NCBI RefSeq assembly: GCF_012273895.1
Contig: NW_024045131.1
Location: forward strand, 4,102,741-4,166,740
Direction of reading: 5' to 3'
DNA length: 64,000 nt
Source: Zerene cesonia
Lineage: Eukaryota; Arthropoda; Insecta; Lepidoptera; Pieridae
A program made the position numbers and the translations under genes. This document shows positions 1 to 10,857 of the stretch, in pieces (within the stretch, counting starts at the first letter, position 1; each line of letters opens with the position of its first letter). Below the pieces are notes generated by a model, which saw only the letters and a list, made by a program, of their open reading frames with translations, searched no databases and had not been told where the DNA came from.

Positions 1-140
1 TTTTAACGGATTTTAAACGCGATTTATTCATTATATTATTAACCCGACGTTTCGAACACATAACAGCGAGCGTGGTCACGGGGAGACTGGGAGACAGTAG
101 ACAGTAGACAATAATAAATCGCGTTTAAAATCCGTTAAAA
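1..140. mobile_element. MITE with perfect 28-bp terminal inverted repeats
   Basis: TTTTAACGGATTTTAAACGC and the next 8 bases at 1-28 are repeated exactly in inverted orientation at 113-140. The interior has GACGTTTCGAACAC and GCGAGCGTGGTCACGG. The left target site is outside the window. A related fragment lies at 51437-51525. Confidence 0.8.
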
Positions 141-419
141 AGTGTTTAATTTCTATAAGTATACTAGCTGCTACCCGCGGTCGCATCTGTGTATGACATT
201 CCTGCCTTTATAACCCGAAGCTTTCGTGGAAATGTTGAAACGAAAATTATTTCTGACAATAATCTTAACCGCCTACCGCCTGAAAGAATCCGTATAATAT
301 CGTATCATAGTTATGAGGTAAAAAACACAGAAAAATGCTGTCGAATCGAGAACCTCCTCCTTTTTATGAAGTCGGTTAACGAGCCAACAAATAGAGTTGA
401 ATTAAGACAAATAGTAATT

Positions 420-567
420 CTATTTTTATAGCATTGAAATGCTTTATAAGTGAGAAATTATGAAAGATTAGAAAAGGATGGATTCGAACCCGTCTTTTTG
501 CCAAACCACAGCCTTCGTTCGAATCTCGCCTCGTGATCTATTTTTTTTCTACTCTTTAAAAATTTCT
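420..567 (-). mobile_element. Family C tRNA-like retroposon, degraded copy with 12-bp TSD
   Basis: It shares the tail AGCATTgaAATGCT (hairpin) plus TATAAAA and the head/trailer boxes with the copies at 36.2 and 49.3 kb. It is flanked by direct repeats CAAATAGTAATT at 408-419 and 568-579, typical of target-primed retroposition. The central tRNA part is collapsed: two TTCGAA T-loop segments in opposite orientation are fused. Confidence 0.7.
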
Positions 568-892
568 CAAATAGTAATTATTCTAATAGAAACTGACCGT
601 ATTCCTTCTTAGAAACTATCATTTTTTTCCTCAATAAATTGATTTTACACGAGTCAAGCAGTTACCTACTTATGTGGTGTAGACTCGCGTTAAATGCAAT
701 AATTTAATTGCATGTAATGATCAACATCCAACAATGGATGATTCACATGATTTTGTTATGTAATCTATCGAACTCAAACTCAAACTGAAACTCAAACATT
801 TATGTTACTATACTCTTTGAAGCGGTTTTCGTCTTATTACATAGTATTTTTTTACTGCTGTTTTATTAGTTGTCGATTAATACAAATTTATA

Positions 893-1120
893 ACGGCAGT
901 GGTGGCTCGATGGTTAGAACCTTATAGCGAAAAGTCGGGGGTGGAGACCGGGTGAGTTTGCAAGAAATAATAAGATTTTTCAATTTATCTGCACATTATT
1001 CAAATCAGCACAGCTCGAAACGGTGAAGGAAAATATCGTGAGGAAACCGACGACATGTGACTTCTGTCAACCCGCACGAGGTCAGTGTGGTGGATTATCG
1101 CCTGAACCTTCCAAGGGACT
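893..1120 (+). mobile_element. Older copy of the tRNA-headed SINE
   Basis: It aligns with 6331-6580: GGTGGCTCGATGGTTAGAA head, TTTTTCAATTTATC, GAAGGAAAATATCGTGAGG, TGTGGTGGATTATCGCCT. The B box is damaged and the tail is missing or replaced. Confidence 0.65.
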
Positions 1121-1775
1121 AATAAACCGTGCATCATATTTCAAAGGGGGGGAGGAGAGTAGGGTATATAGAACGGAAGGTCTAGCCTCGGAGCGTACGT
1201 TAATTGGTGCCTTAGATAGCCCCCTGCCCCTTAGTATTGCCATCAACAATAATTGTCTAATGAAAAGTGGATAGCAGTGTAATGGCGTAGAACAGACAAT
1301 TTCGCGTATTCGCTTTAATTTGTGGTATTTACTGGCGGAAGGAAGGAACCCAGTCGTTTGGTGTAACGTCCGTTTCCCAGGTGGAATTGTTGGTAACAAC
1401 GCGTTTGTGATATCCCTCCCAGAGCACCCGTGGGTGGGTCTGAATCTGGTAAACAAATGTAGTAGAGAAATATCTCCCCCATATGATATGTAATCGTAAC
1501 TTTATCTATTTATATATTATATATTATAGAACTGATGTTGTTTTAATCTATGCTAATATTGTGAATGCGTAAATCTATCTGTGTGTGTGACTCGTCTGTA
1601 TGCCGAAACCACCGAATCGATTTGGATGAAATTTCCTACGAGAATAGTTTGAGACCCGTGAAGGAACATATGATAGTTTGTATTCCGGAATTCCAACGAG
1701 AGCAGGAAACTGTGCAGGTATAATCCGATGACTTCTTTTTTGGGTTTTGACTATCGGGGCGAAAGGAAAGCCAGT

Positions 1776-1990
1776 TTACTAATGTTATAAAAGCGAAAGT
1801 TTATACATATGGACGGCTGTATGTATGTATGGATGTTTGTTACTCTTTCACGCAAAAACTACTGAACCGATTGCAATGAAATTTGGTGCGTAAATAGCTG
1901 GACAACTGGAATAACACATAGGCAACCATTTATCCCGATATTCCTACGGGATACAGACTTACGTGGGTGAAACCGCGGGGCGCAGCAGTT
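1776..1990 (-). mobile_element. Family A SINE-like repeat
   Basis: Sense is taken as GCTAGCTGCGCCCC head at 5' and TTATAATATTAGTAGGA tail at 3', because the tail end carries variable tandem AGTAGGA units as at LINE/SINE 3' ends. The body contains GTTGTCCAGCTGTCTACG, TTTCATTGCAATCGGTTCAG and TTGCGTGAAAGAG. From memory this resembles Metulj-type butterfly SINEs, which needs a database check. Confidence 0.8.
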
Positions 1991-2219
1991 ATAAATAAAT
2001 GTCTCCATGAACTTCAAATGTCGGTCAGTACAGTGCAAAATCTCACTACATTCTGTACCATTATTCATTCTATAGCATTGACCGAAGCGAAACAACGCCT
2101 TTCTATCAATAAAAAGCATTCTAGAATACGTAATGCTAGAGAAGTCCGCATAAATGCAGAGCAGACGTCGTTTTGCATAAGCGACGCGTAAATTCGAAAC
2201 CGTGTGTCACTGGCATAGC

Positions 2220-2335
2220 GCTAATTTAATTCTCTTGTCAAGATGCGCGCGCGCCGCTCCGGTCGAGTAAGCGCGTTCCAAATTCGAACGCGCGGCCGCG
2301 ATTGGTCCACTTGCTTTTGTGGTTCCGTTAGGTGA
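2220..2335. promoter_or_regulatory. CpG-rich unique island with CCAAT-type motif
   Basis: A short GC- and CpG-rich stretch (GCGCGCGCGCCG at about 2245, GCGCGGCCGCG at about 2290) is followed by GATTGG, an inverted CCAAT box. It stands out from the AT-rich surroundings and has no second copy in the window. A GTAAGC donor-like site at about 2267 could end a non-coding first exon. Function is speculative. Confidence 0.25.
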
Positions 2336-3036
2336 TTTATGTTAGTTTTTCTCGTAAATACTGCATTTTGAACGGTTTGTTTTTATTTATATTTTTTTCG
2401 CTTTTTTTTATTAGTGGCCGATGGACAGTATGTTTTGCTTGTTGCTTGATTTTAAATTGTTCTCGATAAGTGGAAATAGATTACAAAAAAGGTCTACTAC
2501 TATTACGACATTTAATGTGGCAGTCTAGCAAGATTTGACGCTTATATGGCCACATCGACGTCCTTGAGGGGAGGCACAACTCCAAATTTTTAAAAACAAT
2601 CTCATGAAAAACAGAAAAGGTTTACAAATACATAGAAATTAGAAATTTAGGATAACCATTTGGGGCTTGTTAAACTTCCCGCAAGGATGGAAACAGCGTC
2701 AATTGTAGGTATCTATTTTTAATATTCATGTTATTATTTATTTACATACTGTGCCCGCGACTTCGTTTCTGTGAAATTATAAAAGTAGCAACTTAATCCT
2801 TAACGTTATATCTGCCAGTAAAACTCGAAAGTTATTGAATTTCGGTTTAGACATTTGACAGAATGTTCCTTTTCTTAAATCTGGCCGTGTAGTTACAGCG
2901 TGTTCAAGTCATACTCTATCAGCTTGTCATTTTTGCGAATTAACTGGTACTTATTATAACAAATATATATTTTTATGACAATGGGGCCAATTGGGACAAT
3001 TACGACACTGGGGCCTTCAAGAAAAGAGCGTATATG

Positions 3037-3162
3037 TCACTGAAAGGCCGGCAAAGCACTTGTAACACCTCTAGTGTTGCAAGTGTTTATGGGCGGTGGT
3101 GACCACTTAACATCAGGTGGTCCACCTGCCCCTTTGCTTGCTCTGCCATAAAAAATAAAAAA
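3037..3162 (+). mobile_element. LINE/SINE 3' end, GAAAGGCCGGCAA type
   Basis: GAAAGGCCGGCAAAGCACTT, GGTGGTGACCACTTAACATC and CCATAAAAAATAAAAAAA (A-rich tail). A second copy is at 9830-9950. Confidence 0.7.
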
Positions 3163-3245
3163 ATTATATAATACTAGCTGTTCGTCCGTAGTACATGTAC
3201 AGCCTTGATGCATCTTTCCAATGGTGAGGGAATTTTTAAATCGGT

Positions 3246-3560
3246 TCAGTGGTTGTTGTGTCGGCAATGAAGCTGATGGGTCGCCTGATGGTAAGAGCTA
3301 TCAAAGGCCATGAACATTTGGAGAGGCGTAAGGTCGTTTGCAGATCTTATATCTCTACAAATGTATTGCTGACTTTAAATTGGAAAGGGATTAAGAAACG
3401 ATTGACGAGAGGAATAAAGGAAAGGACTGGGAAGGATAAGGAAAAAGATGAAGGCCTTCAGTAACCCAACTCACCGAACGAAACACAGTTGCATGCTGCT
3501 ATATCACGCCGGTCTTCTGTGTGGGTGTGTAAGGAGACGAGTATCCTTTAACTACGCGGT
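3246..3560 (-). mobile_element. Family B SINE-like repeat
   Basis: Family B has sense TGAAATAGCATTCTGCTGTG ... CGCTTACCATCAGGCG ... TGTGACATAAAAA, so a T-tract or GTCGGCAATG at the left marks a minus copy. Here GATGGGTCGCCTGATGGTAA, GGAAAGGGATTAAGAAACG and CTCACCGAACGAAACACAG are preserved. Confidence 0.75.
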
Positions 3561-3892
3561 CTACACCGACATGGGAAAGTTGCTATAAAATACATATATA
3601 TATTTGTTTTATACAACGTTAAATAACTGTGATGTATACGGAACTCCAGCAGGCCACCACGAATGTAAGCCACTTTTTATTTACTCTACGTACATTGTCC
3701 GCCAGCGAGTGCGTAACGAATTGTAATTAGATGGTTTTTGCTGGTGTGGATGTCTTCGGATATGATCGATTGTTACTGAACTGTATTGAGATACGATCAT
3801 GCGTCTTGATAGAATCATGCGTCTTGGGGGCGAAATTCGCACGAGCAGAAAGCTTTATTGTTCCTAGGTGACATCGTAACTTTTGCATTTGA

Positions 3893-4168
3893 TAGTTGGC
3901 AACTGAGCTGGTGGTTTGCCTGATGGTAAGCGATATCCACCGCCTATGAACATTCCCATAATTAATGCCCCTGCGAATGCTTTTAAGGGATAAAGGATAA
4001 GGAAAGGATTCTAAGGGTGAGGAAAAGAAAAAGGCTTCCAGCTCCCCCGCACACCGTACGAAATACACTCACATTCTTCTATTTCACGCCGGTCCTGTGT
4101 CGGTGTGTGGTACATCCCCGGTGTGCGCTGTCCCAATTCGTGCCGAAGCGTGCTCGGCTTCCACAATA
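3893..4168 (-). mobile_element. Family B-related repeat (GGGCAACTGAGC subtype)
   Basis: GGCAACTGAGCTGGTGGTTT start, GGGATAAAGGATAAGGAAAG middle, GCCGAAGCGTGCTCGGCTTC end. Confidence 0.75.
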
Positions 4169-4197
4169 ACATCGTTACTACAGCTATTGGCTAATCC

Positions 4198-4420
4198 TAT
4201 TAGTCTACTAATCTACTAATTCTACTAATATTATAAATGCAAAAGTTTGTAAGGATGTGTGTTAGTTTGCTGCTCTTTTACACAAAAACTACTGAACGGG
4301 TTGCAATAAAAGTTTGTACGTAGACAGCTGGATAACTGGAAATACATAAAGGCAACTTTTTATCCCGATATTCCTACGGGATACGGACTTACGCGGGTGA
4401 AACCGCGGGGCGCAGCTAGT
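4198..4420 (-). mobile_element. Family A SINE-like repeat
   Basis: Full-length type copy with tandem CTACTAAT units at the tail (left) and CGCGGGGCGCAGCTAGT at the head (right). Confidence 0.85.
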
Positions 4421-5439
4421 ATCTTTTTAAATTCCAACCCGGGCGGATCCGAAGCGAGCCACAGCGTACATAATAGCAGCGATGAGGTCGATTTACCAAT
4501 CAATAACGCGGAACATTTAGCAATAGATGCTACGCGTACAGGATCCCGGGTTCCGGGTGCGGCAATGCGCTTGGGCAACGTCTGACGAAACGTATTGGCA
4601 TCCGTCAAGGTTTCATGCCTTAACCTACAATTATGCCGTTTCGATAGACCGACGTCGCATGTGAATATTGCTGGTAATCGAGAGTCCTGGTTTGTCAACC
4701 GGTATTTTAAAAAAGGCGGAGGTTCTTGATTTGATTGGTTTTATGTGTGTTGAAATACGCAATTACTTTGAACGGATCAATCGTTATTGTTGTTTCTTTT
4801 TTATCTGAAAGCTTCTGCCCGTGTGATCCCGTTTTTATTTGGTCCCGCACCAACCGACAATTTGAAAGCGGGTTAGATTTTTATTCAAAATAATTTATGG
4901 GCAATTGCATGAAGATCTTTTATTTCATATACTTATCTAACATTTTGTATTTTGTACAGAAGATAATCATAGTTTTAAAAAGTAGCTTTTTACACCTCGT
5001 TTAAAACGTTTCGACGAACTGTAGAGAATAATAAGTTGCTCTCAATAAAATAAATAAAACGGATCTCACGAAACTGCTCAAATTAGAAGTTATTTTATTG
5101 GCTTTTTTTTTCAATTCGCTTTCTTGTCAAATATACAATAGTGTACACTCAATAAACTTAAATAACACTAGGTTTCCGCCCGCCTGGTCAAAGAAATTAA
5201 CAATTTTGATGTAAAATGTCATATTTTAATACAGCGCCATCTATGGGAATTTATAAGTTACAGAGTGCGTATAGATATCATATTAGAGCTTCCCAAGGGT
5301 CTGCGATGTTTTCCCGCGATAAAAAGTATCCTAAATCCCTCTCTAGTCTCCTAGCTATCTCCGGACACAAAACTCATATAATAAACAGCTCCGGAGCGAA
5401 GTAAAAGGATAAATAAACACAATTTAGCATTTATAATAG

Positions 5440-5628
5440 ACTAGCTGCGCCCCGTGGTTTCACCCGCGTAAGTCCGTATCCCGTAGAAATATCGGGGTAA
5501 AAAGTCCAGCTGTCTGCGTACCAAATTTTATTGCAATCGGTTCAGTAGTTTTTGCGTGAAAGAGCAACAAACGCACTAACATCCTTACAAACTTTTGCAT
5601 TTATAATATTAGTAGGATAGTAGGACTA
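5440..5628 (+). mobile_element. Family A SINE-like repeat
   Basis: Plus-sense copy: ACTAGCTGCGCCCCGTGG head to TTATAATATTAGTAGGATAG tail. A short internal deletion removes the TTGCCTATATGTTATTCCAG part. Confidence 0.85.
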
Positions 5629-5815
5629 GCTTTCGCCCTCGGCTTTGCACTTCGCAATTCGGAGTTGTTAAATAGATGATATATATTTACCTTACTCTTG
5701 AATCACTCTATCTATTAAATCCGTTGCGTAGCTTTAAAGATTTAATCATATATAGGGACAGAGAAAGAAATAGCTTTGTTTTATACTATGTAGTGAAGTA
5801 AGGATTCTTTTCCGC
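5629..5815 (+). repeat. Related repeat (CTAGCTTTCGCCC head)
   Basis: Shares AATCACTCTATCTATTAAA, CGTTGCGTAGCTTTAAAGAT and GGACAGAG with copies near 14336, 20604, 28080, 34100 and 43775. It is directly appended to the preceding family A tail. Confidence 0.6.
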
Positions 5816-6167
5816 TAGGTATTAAAACGTAGCATAAAAAGTAGCATACCTTGTATTTATTGCCCTTGAATAAACCAAATGACGCATTCTGAGTCACAGC
5901 CAATACACTGTTTGTTGTAAGACACCGACCACAATAGCTGTGATTGATTAAATATTCTATAAATTAATCATTTGCGAAGAAATGTGTCATTCGAAACTTG
6001 TGTTGTTTTGTGAACGATTAAAGTATGAGCATATCGATACTTGGTGACTAAAAACTTATGGATTTAACTCTAACTTTACACACACACATTTATTTATTCA
6101 ACTAGTCCTTCTTCAGAAGCGCTTTAGATAGTCATAACATAGTTTGTCCTATTTTCTTATTCGTTAC

Positions 6168-6278
6168 CCCTTAAAAGCGGGTAGCATTCGCAGAGGCACT
6201 ACCTCAGCGAATGTACATGGACGGCGGTGATCGCTTACCATCAGGCGACCCACCAGTTCAGTTGCTTGCAGCCGGCAA
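6168..6278 (+). mobile_element. Family B-related 3' fragment
   Basis: CTTAAAAGCGGGTAGCATTC, GCAGAGGCACTACCTC and GATCGCTTACCATCAGGCGA. Confidence 0.7.
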
Positions 6279-6330
6279 GACACTCTGTAGTTGATCTCTT
6301 ATAATTTTAAGCTCAATGTACAAGAACCTT

Positions 6331-6640
6331 AAAAGCAGTGGTTGCTCAGTGGTGAGAATCTCGCACTTGAAAATCGATAAGTTGGGGTTCGAGACCATGC
6401 GAGCTTGCAGGAAATAAATTGATTTTTCAATTTATCGGCACGGGTGGATAACATCACCACTGCTTAAAACGATGAAGGAAAACATCGTGAGGAAACCGGC
6501 ATGTCCAAGAATCAAAAGTTAGACGAAATGTGACATCTGCCAACCCGCACTTGGCGAGCGTGGTGGATTTATGACCTGGACCCTCATAGGAGGCCTGTGT
6601 CCCAGCAGTGGGAACATATATGGGCTGATGATGATGTGCA
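6331..6640 (+). mobile_element. tRNA-headed SINE with CAGCAGTGGGAA tail
   Basis: The head has an A-box-like GGTTGCTCAGTGGTGAG and a perfect B box GGTTCGAGACC at 6386-6396, typical of RNA polymerase III SINEs. The 3' part CCTGTGTCCCAGCAGTGGGA then ACATATATGGGCTGATGATGATG resembles the 3' ends of lepidopteran LINEs, including the GATGAT tail. Confidence 0.8.
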
Positions 6641-7654
6641 TGAACCTCTGCCTACTGCCTGCTTTCCGAGACGAAAACCTTACATCGCGTACAAGACAAC
6701 AGTACAATTAATCACCCGCAAAATTGCAAAACAGTTTGTGTTAATTATTGTAGTTTGCATTGTGAGAGTGTTGGCAATGTTAAAATTCTCAAACGTGTTG
6801 CAAAACGGATTGTCTACGAGATATGTGCAGTATTGTCGTAGTAAATAAGGTCGAGGTGTCTTTACGTTATATCTATTCTTAAGGTCATAACTCATAACGA
6901 GAATACTAGAATAGACTGATATGCTTTTAATGGAGCAACCGCAGAGTCTTCTTTGCAGCGGACCAGTGGTATTTGAATTCTATGTCTTATGATTTTAGAA
7001 ATTGCTAAAGAAGTGTAGTTGAATAAATTATTATTTGAGTATGGGAAGCTTTGGATGAATCAATGAATTACTGAAGCTTTCTGTCTACATGGAAATATGT
7101 ACTACCATCTACGGATATTAACGGACGGAAATTTAATAATCGTGATACACACATAAATTAAGACATGTTTCAATTGCCTGCTAGTGTAAGTCGCGTCAGT
7201 CGATTCAGATAGACTATTATATAAAAAAATAGGTAGACAAACAAACGGACAAAATGTGCCCGTAACAATTGTTGTTTGCATATTCTAAAAAATCCTATAC
7301 TAAACTATATAATGAGCAGTTATTTTGTCATTACAAACAGACAATTCAATTTAATTTATTTGTGTAGACTTACTGCATGCAATGATGCTGGTTGGTCTCT
7401 GTGAACTGCGAACTCAATCGTTTGCTGATATTCATCAATTTTAATAAGTATTCGTGTATGAATTATGAGATATTCAAATAATTCTCCAAAACTGTTGTCT
7501 CAAACACTGAAACAGACTTTATTGATACGAGTTTTAAGTCATAGGTAGGTATCTATTAGGCAACATTCGCTGCCAATTTTCTTCAAAGAACCAGTCATAA
7601 AATGCTGTAGCACTGCAATTATTTTTGCTCTTTGACCCTAAAAGTTTCGTCCAT

Positions 7655-7895
7655 AAAACCTGTCAAGTGCGAGTCGGACTCGCAACACTATGAGTCTCAT
7701 ACAAATAAGATTTTTAGAACAATTGCAAAAAAATTTTTCACAAATCCAATTTTGGATCTCGATTTTTAATTATTTGTTTTTATTGCTTCAACAGAAATTC
7801 ATTAAGTCTAAAAATCGCATTTGTTAAACTACGTCGGTTGGTGAGATACAGCCCAGTGACAGACGGACAGACAGACAGACACGGAACCCAAAAAA
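7655..7895 (+). repeat. GTGCGAGTCGGACTCG repeat
   Basis: GTCAAGTGCGAGTCGGACTC, GAGATACAGCCCAGTGACAG and ACGGACAGACAGACAGACAC. This is a widespread lepidopteran repeat type from memory; an inverted fragment is at about 10330-10430. Confidence 0.6.
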
Positions 7896-8835
7896 TGTCA
7901 GTGAATAACAACTGATTAGCATCTCGGTGAAATGTTGTACAGAGATACATAATTATATAATTCATTAGTGCTTTTATAGTCTGTCGAAATTTTTAGCTCG
8001 AGTCGAGTATGATTCCTTAACAGAGGTTATCCAGGTTGAACTGGCAAGGCAGTTCAATCTACATAATATAAGCTGCATCGATCAGGAATAACATTTCATT
8101 TCTGATTAAAAAAAAATATTTAGAATATGTAATTTAGTTTTAACATTACAAACCAAAACAAAAATTCAGGCATAATATAGGTATCGATAAACTATTAACG
8201 ATATTGAAAAGAAATGAAGCGATCCCACAGACTATATATATCTGGTAATACGACACAGTTATTACTAACCCAAAGAAGTTAAACTTGTTTTGCATAACAT
8301 TACTCAACGCGAGAAAGTTGTACCCAATACACAACCCAAATTAATTATTACACGATTGTCGATCTTATGGCCTGGGAAGAAATGTCATTATGTAACTGAG
8401 TTAGCGAATCTCGGCAGCTAATCGTCGTTGGTAATCTTCGGAGTTTGGAAAGAGCAAAGACGAGTAGATAGAGACAGGCGGATTGCTGATTTGTGCGATT
8501 TCTCGGTTTCCGGAAAGGTTTGAAGGTTGAAGGAGGTTTGGACCAAATTTCACGGTTAAGTGTTGAAAGGTTATACAGTAGAATGTTGAGTGGGAAGAAA
8601 ACAATTTCTTTCTAGTATGCTTCCAGCAAAATAAACCACGAATTTGAACCGTTATTTAATGTGTCCGTAACTGCAAATTTCCAATAAGAAGCTATCCCTA
8701 AAGCAGAAAGCTACTCTGTCTTATGTGTTGTGATTTATCTAACTGTAAACTCTGAATATTTTGTACATAAATAATATTTTGAAAAATTCCGATCTTGTCA
8801 AAAACCGGTATTATCTAGATCTAGATATTATATAA

Positions 8836-9021
8836 TACTAGCTGCGCCCCGCGGTTTCACCCGCGTAAGTCCGTATCCCGTAGGAATATCGGGATAAAAA
8901 ATAGATGTTGGCCGATTCTCAGACCTACCCAATATGCTTACCAAATTTCAGAGGAATCGGTCAAGCCGTTTCGGAGGAGTATGGCAACGAAAACTGTGAC
9001 ACGAGAATTTTATATATATAG
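8836..9021 (+). mobile_element. Chimeric repeat: family A head, family D body
   Basis: It starts ACTAGCTGCGCCCCGCGGTT like family A, but after GGGATAAAAAAT it switches to the GAATCGGTCAAGCCGTTTCG and GTGACACGAGAATTTTATA of family D. Suggests template switching or recombination between families. Confidence 0.65.
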
Positions 9022-9080
9022 ATATCAGCACGTCTGTAGTCTTAATATATATATCTAATTTACGTTGCCTGTAATGGAAT

Positions 9081-9274
9081 CCTACTTATATTATAAATGC
9101 GAAAGTTTGTGAGGTGTGGGTGTTTGTTGCTCTTTCACGCAATAACTACTGAACCGATTGCAAAATTTGGTACGTAGACAGCTGGACAACTGGTATAACA
9201 TATAGGCAATTTTTTATCCCGATATTCCTACGGGATACAGTCGTACGCGGGTGAAACCGCGGGGCGCAGCTAGT
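9081..9274 (-). mobile_element. Family A SINE-like repeat
   Basis: Tail left (TATTATAAATGCGAAAG), head right (CGGGGCGCAGCTAGT). Nearly complete. Confidence 0.85.
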
Positions 9275-9829
9275 AGAACTCTATACCTAACATTAAAAAT
9301 ACTATTACTCTAATCACTTAACCTCGAGTTAGAAATTGCCATATTCAAGTGAACATGTCTAAATACTTTTCTCAACTTATGTCCAAGTTAACCTTGCTGT
9401 ACCATTGCATGACATACTTTCGATGAAATTAAGTTATTCCTCACACGTAAGTTACTTTTACTTGAGTTTAACATGAAAGAACTTTAAAATTTTGATGTAT
9501 TACAAAATAATAAAAAATAGGTATTTACCTAAAAGTAGATATATAAAAAATAACTACAGAGTAGGTAAAATAAGGACTGGGGCGTTTTGATTGTTTAAGT
9601 AAATTGGTTATTTTGTATAGTTTAAACGGATTCATTGATAAAATTAGAATCCAAAAGTTGTAAGCCAGCGTCACTAACAGATAGAAGAAAATATGAATTA
9701 AAGAGCATAAAAAATATCCTGTAAAACCAACGAATAAAAATCAATCACATTGCACTGAGTGGAAGTGCTTAGAAGTGTTTCTCAAAGAATTCGACAAGGA
9801 AACATTCAAAAAAGGGCTTACATATTCTT

Positions 9830-9950
9830 GAAAGGCCGGCAACACACTCGCGGTGCCCCTGGCATTGCGGGTGCTTATGGGCGGCGGACATCATTTTCCA
9901 TCAGATGAACCGCCTGCTCGTTTGCCTGTTTAGCTATATAAAAAAAAAGT
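9830..9950 (+). mobile_element. LINE/SINE 3' end, GAAAGGCCGGCAA type
   Basis: Relative of 3037-3162 (GAAAGGCCGGCAACACACTC, GGGCGGCGGACATCA), ending in an A9 tail. Confidence 0.7.
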
Positions 9951-10329
9951 TCTGCCCGAATTATTAACAATGTTTTGGTTTTTTCTTCTTTATATGTAAG
10001 ATCATAAACGTATTTTCCTACTCTCATAAATGATTTAAATCACTAAAGACCAAATATGATGTAAATGAGAGATGCCATTTCAAAGAACTGCTATTTCCTA
10101 CTTGTGGTGTCCTTTGACCTACCATCAAAAGTGACCCCAAATTATTTATAATAACGACAACGGGGCCAATGAGAAACAAATTAAGTCTGTTCAAGGTTTG
10201 ATACCGGAAAAATAGTGGCCCTGATATTTGAGAATTTTAAAGTTTCTGACTTGATTATTGAATATGTATGAATATTCCTGCGACGAATTATCATGACAAT
10301 GTTATATTTAGATTGGTAATTAGCTACCC

Positions 10330-10430
10330 AAACGGTAAAAACGTTGGTCTCTCGGTGTGTTTGTCAGTCCGTCTGTCATCAGGCTGTATCTCATGGACCG
10401 TAATAATGTAACAATTAATAAATTAAGGCT
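10330..10430 (-). repeat. Fragment of the GTGCGAGTCGGACTCG repeat
   Basis: GTCAGTCCGTCTGTCATCAG and GCTGTATCTCATGGACCGTA are the reverse complement of the end of 7655-7895. Confidence 0.55.
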
Positions 10431-10722
10431 TTATACTTAAGCTCAAAAAGTAAACAGAAAACTGTAAGTTACGGTTTTGATCCTAGCATCACATGACGAT
10501 GTATTAATAAACTTATTCAACTTTATTAATGGTACATAAAATAATATTCTAAGCGACGTGCAGATTTCACAACAGATAACAATAATTTAAAACTTGTCTC
10601 GAATGTCACGTTGTTTTTTTTTTTTACAACCACACAAAAACCCGATTTAAAAATTGTTTTCCTTCACATATACGTACTTATCCTTAGCGCAAGGTCCTTA
10701 CCCGTGACCTTTTGAAGAAATA

Positions 10723-10745
10723 ATTCTTTATTTTTCTCGTTTCAG
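10723..10745 (+). other. Acceptor-like site before the leader exon
   Basis: A pyrimidine-rich run ends TTCTCGTTTCAG at 10745, a good splice acceptor. It would allow a 5' UTR exon from 10746 to the coding part of exon 1, and thus an upstream promoter. No convincing partner exon was identified. Confidence 0.35.
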
Positions 10746-10779
10746 AGCTGCGCGTACGCACCCGGTTCGCGTTCGGACG

Positions 10780-10813
10780 TCAGTCGCTGTTAGACCGTTG
10801 ATCGCGACGGACG
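10780..10813 (+). promoter_or_regulatory. Candidate Inr + DPE core promoter
   Basis: TCAGTC at 10780-10785 fits the arthropod initiator TCAKTY. With its A at 10782 as +1, positions +28 to +32 (10809-10813) read GGACG, fitting the DPE consensus RGWYV at exactly the required spacing. There is no TATA box at -30. This would give a leader of about 116 nt before the ATG. The competing reading is that the sequence belongs to an internal 5' UTR exon starting after the acceptor-like TTTCAG ending at 10745, with the real promoter further upstream. Confidence 0.5.
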
Positions 10814-10815
10814 TG

Positions 10816-10857
10816 ATGCGCGCACCGCTCGCGTGCTAAATGCAACGGATTCAGTGA
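10816..10857 (+). promoter_or_regulatory. Two abutting upstream ORFs in the leader
   Basis: ATG at 10816 opens a 7-codon ORF (MRAPLAC) ending in TAA at 10837-10839. The very next base starts a second ORF at 10840 (MQRIQ) ending in TGA at 10855-10857. Both lie upstream of the main ATG at 10898 and downstream of the candidate Inr. If present in the mRNA they should lower or condition translation of the receptor. Confidence 0.45.

Larger units (their letters stand above)
1..10744. other. Upstream region with repeats, no gene recognised
   Basis: AT-rich DNA with repeat copies listed separately. Open frames here are short and coincide with repeats or random sequence. It may be intergenic, or an upstream intron if transcription starts before 10745. 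Confidence 0.6.

Noticed and set aside
1082..1456. A 124-residue minus-strand frame
   Set aside because: It overlaps the old tRNA-headed SINE and repeat-like sequence; no recognisable protein.
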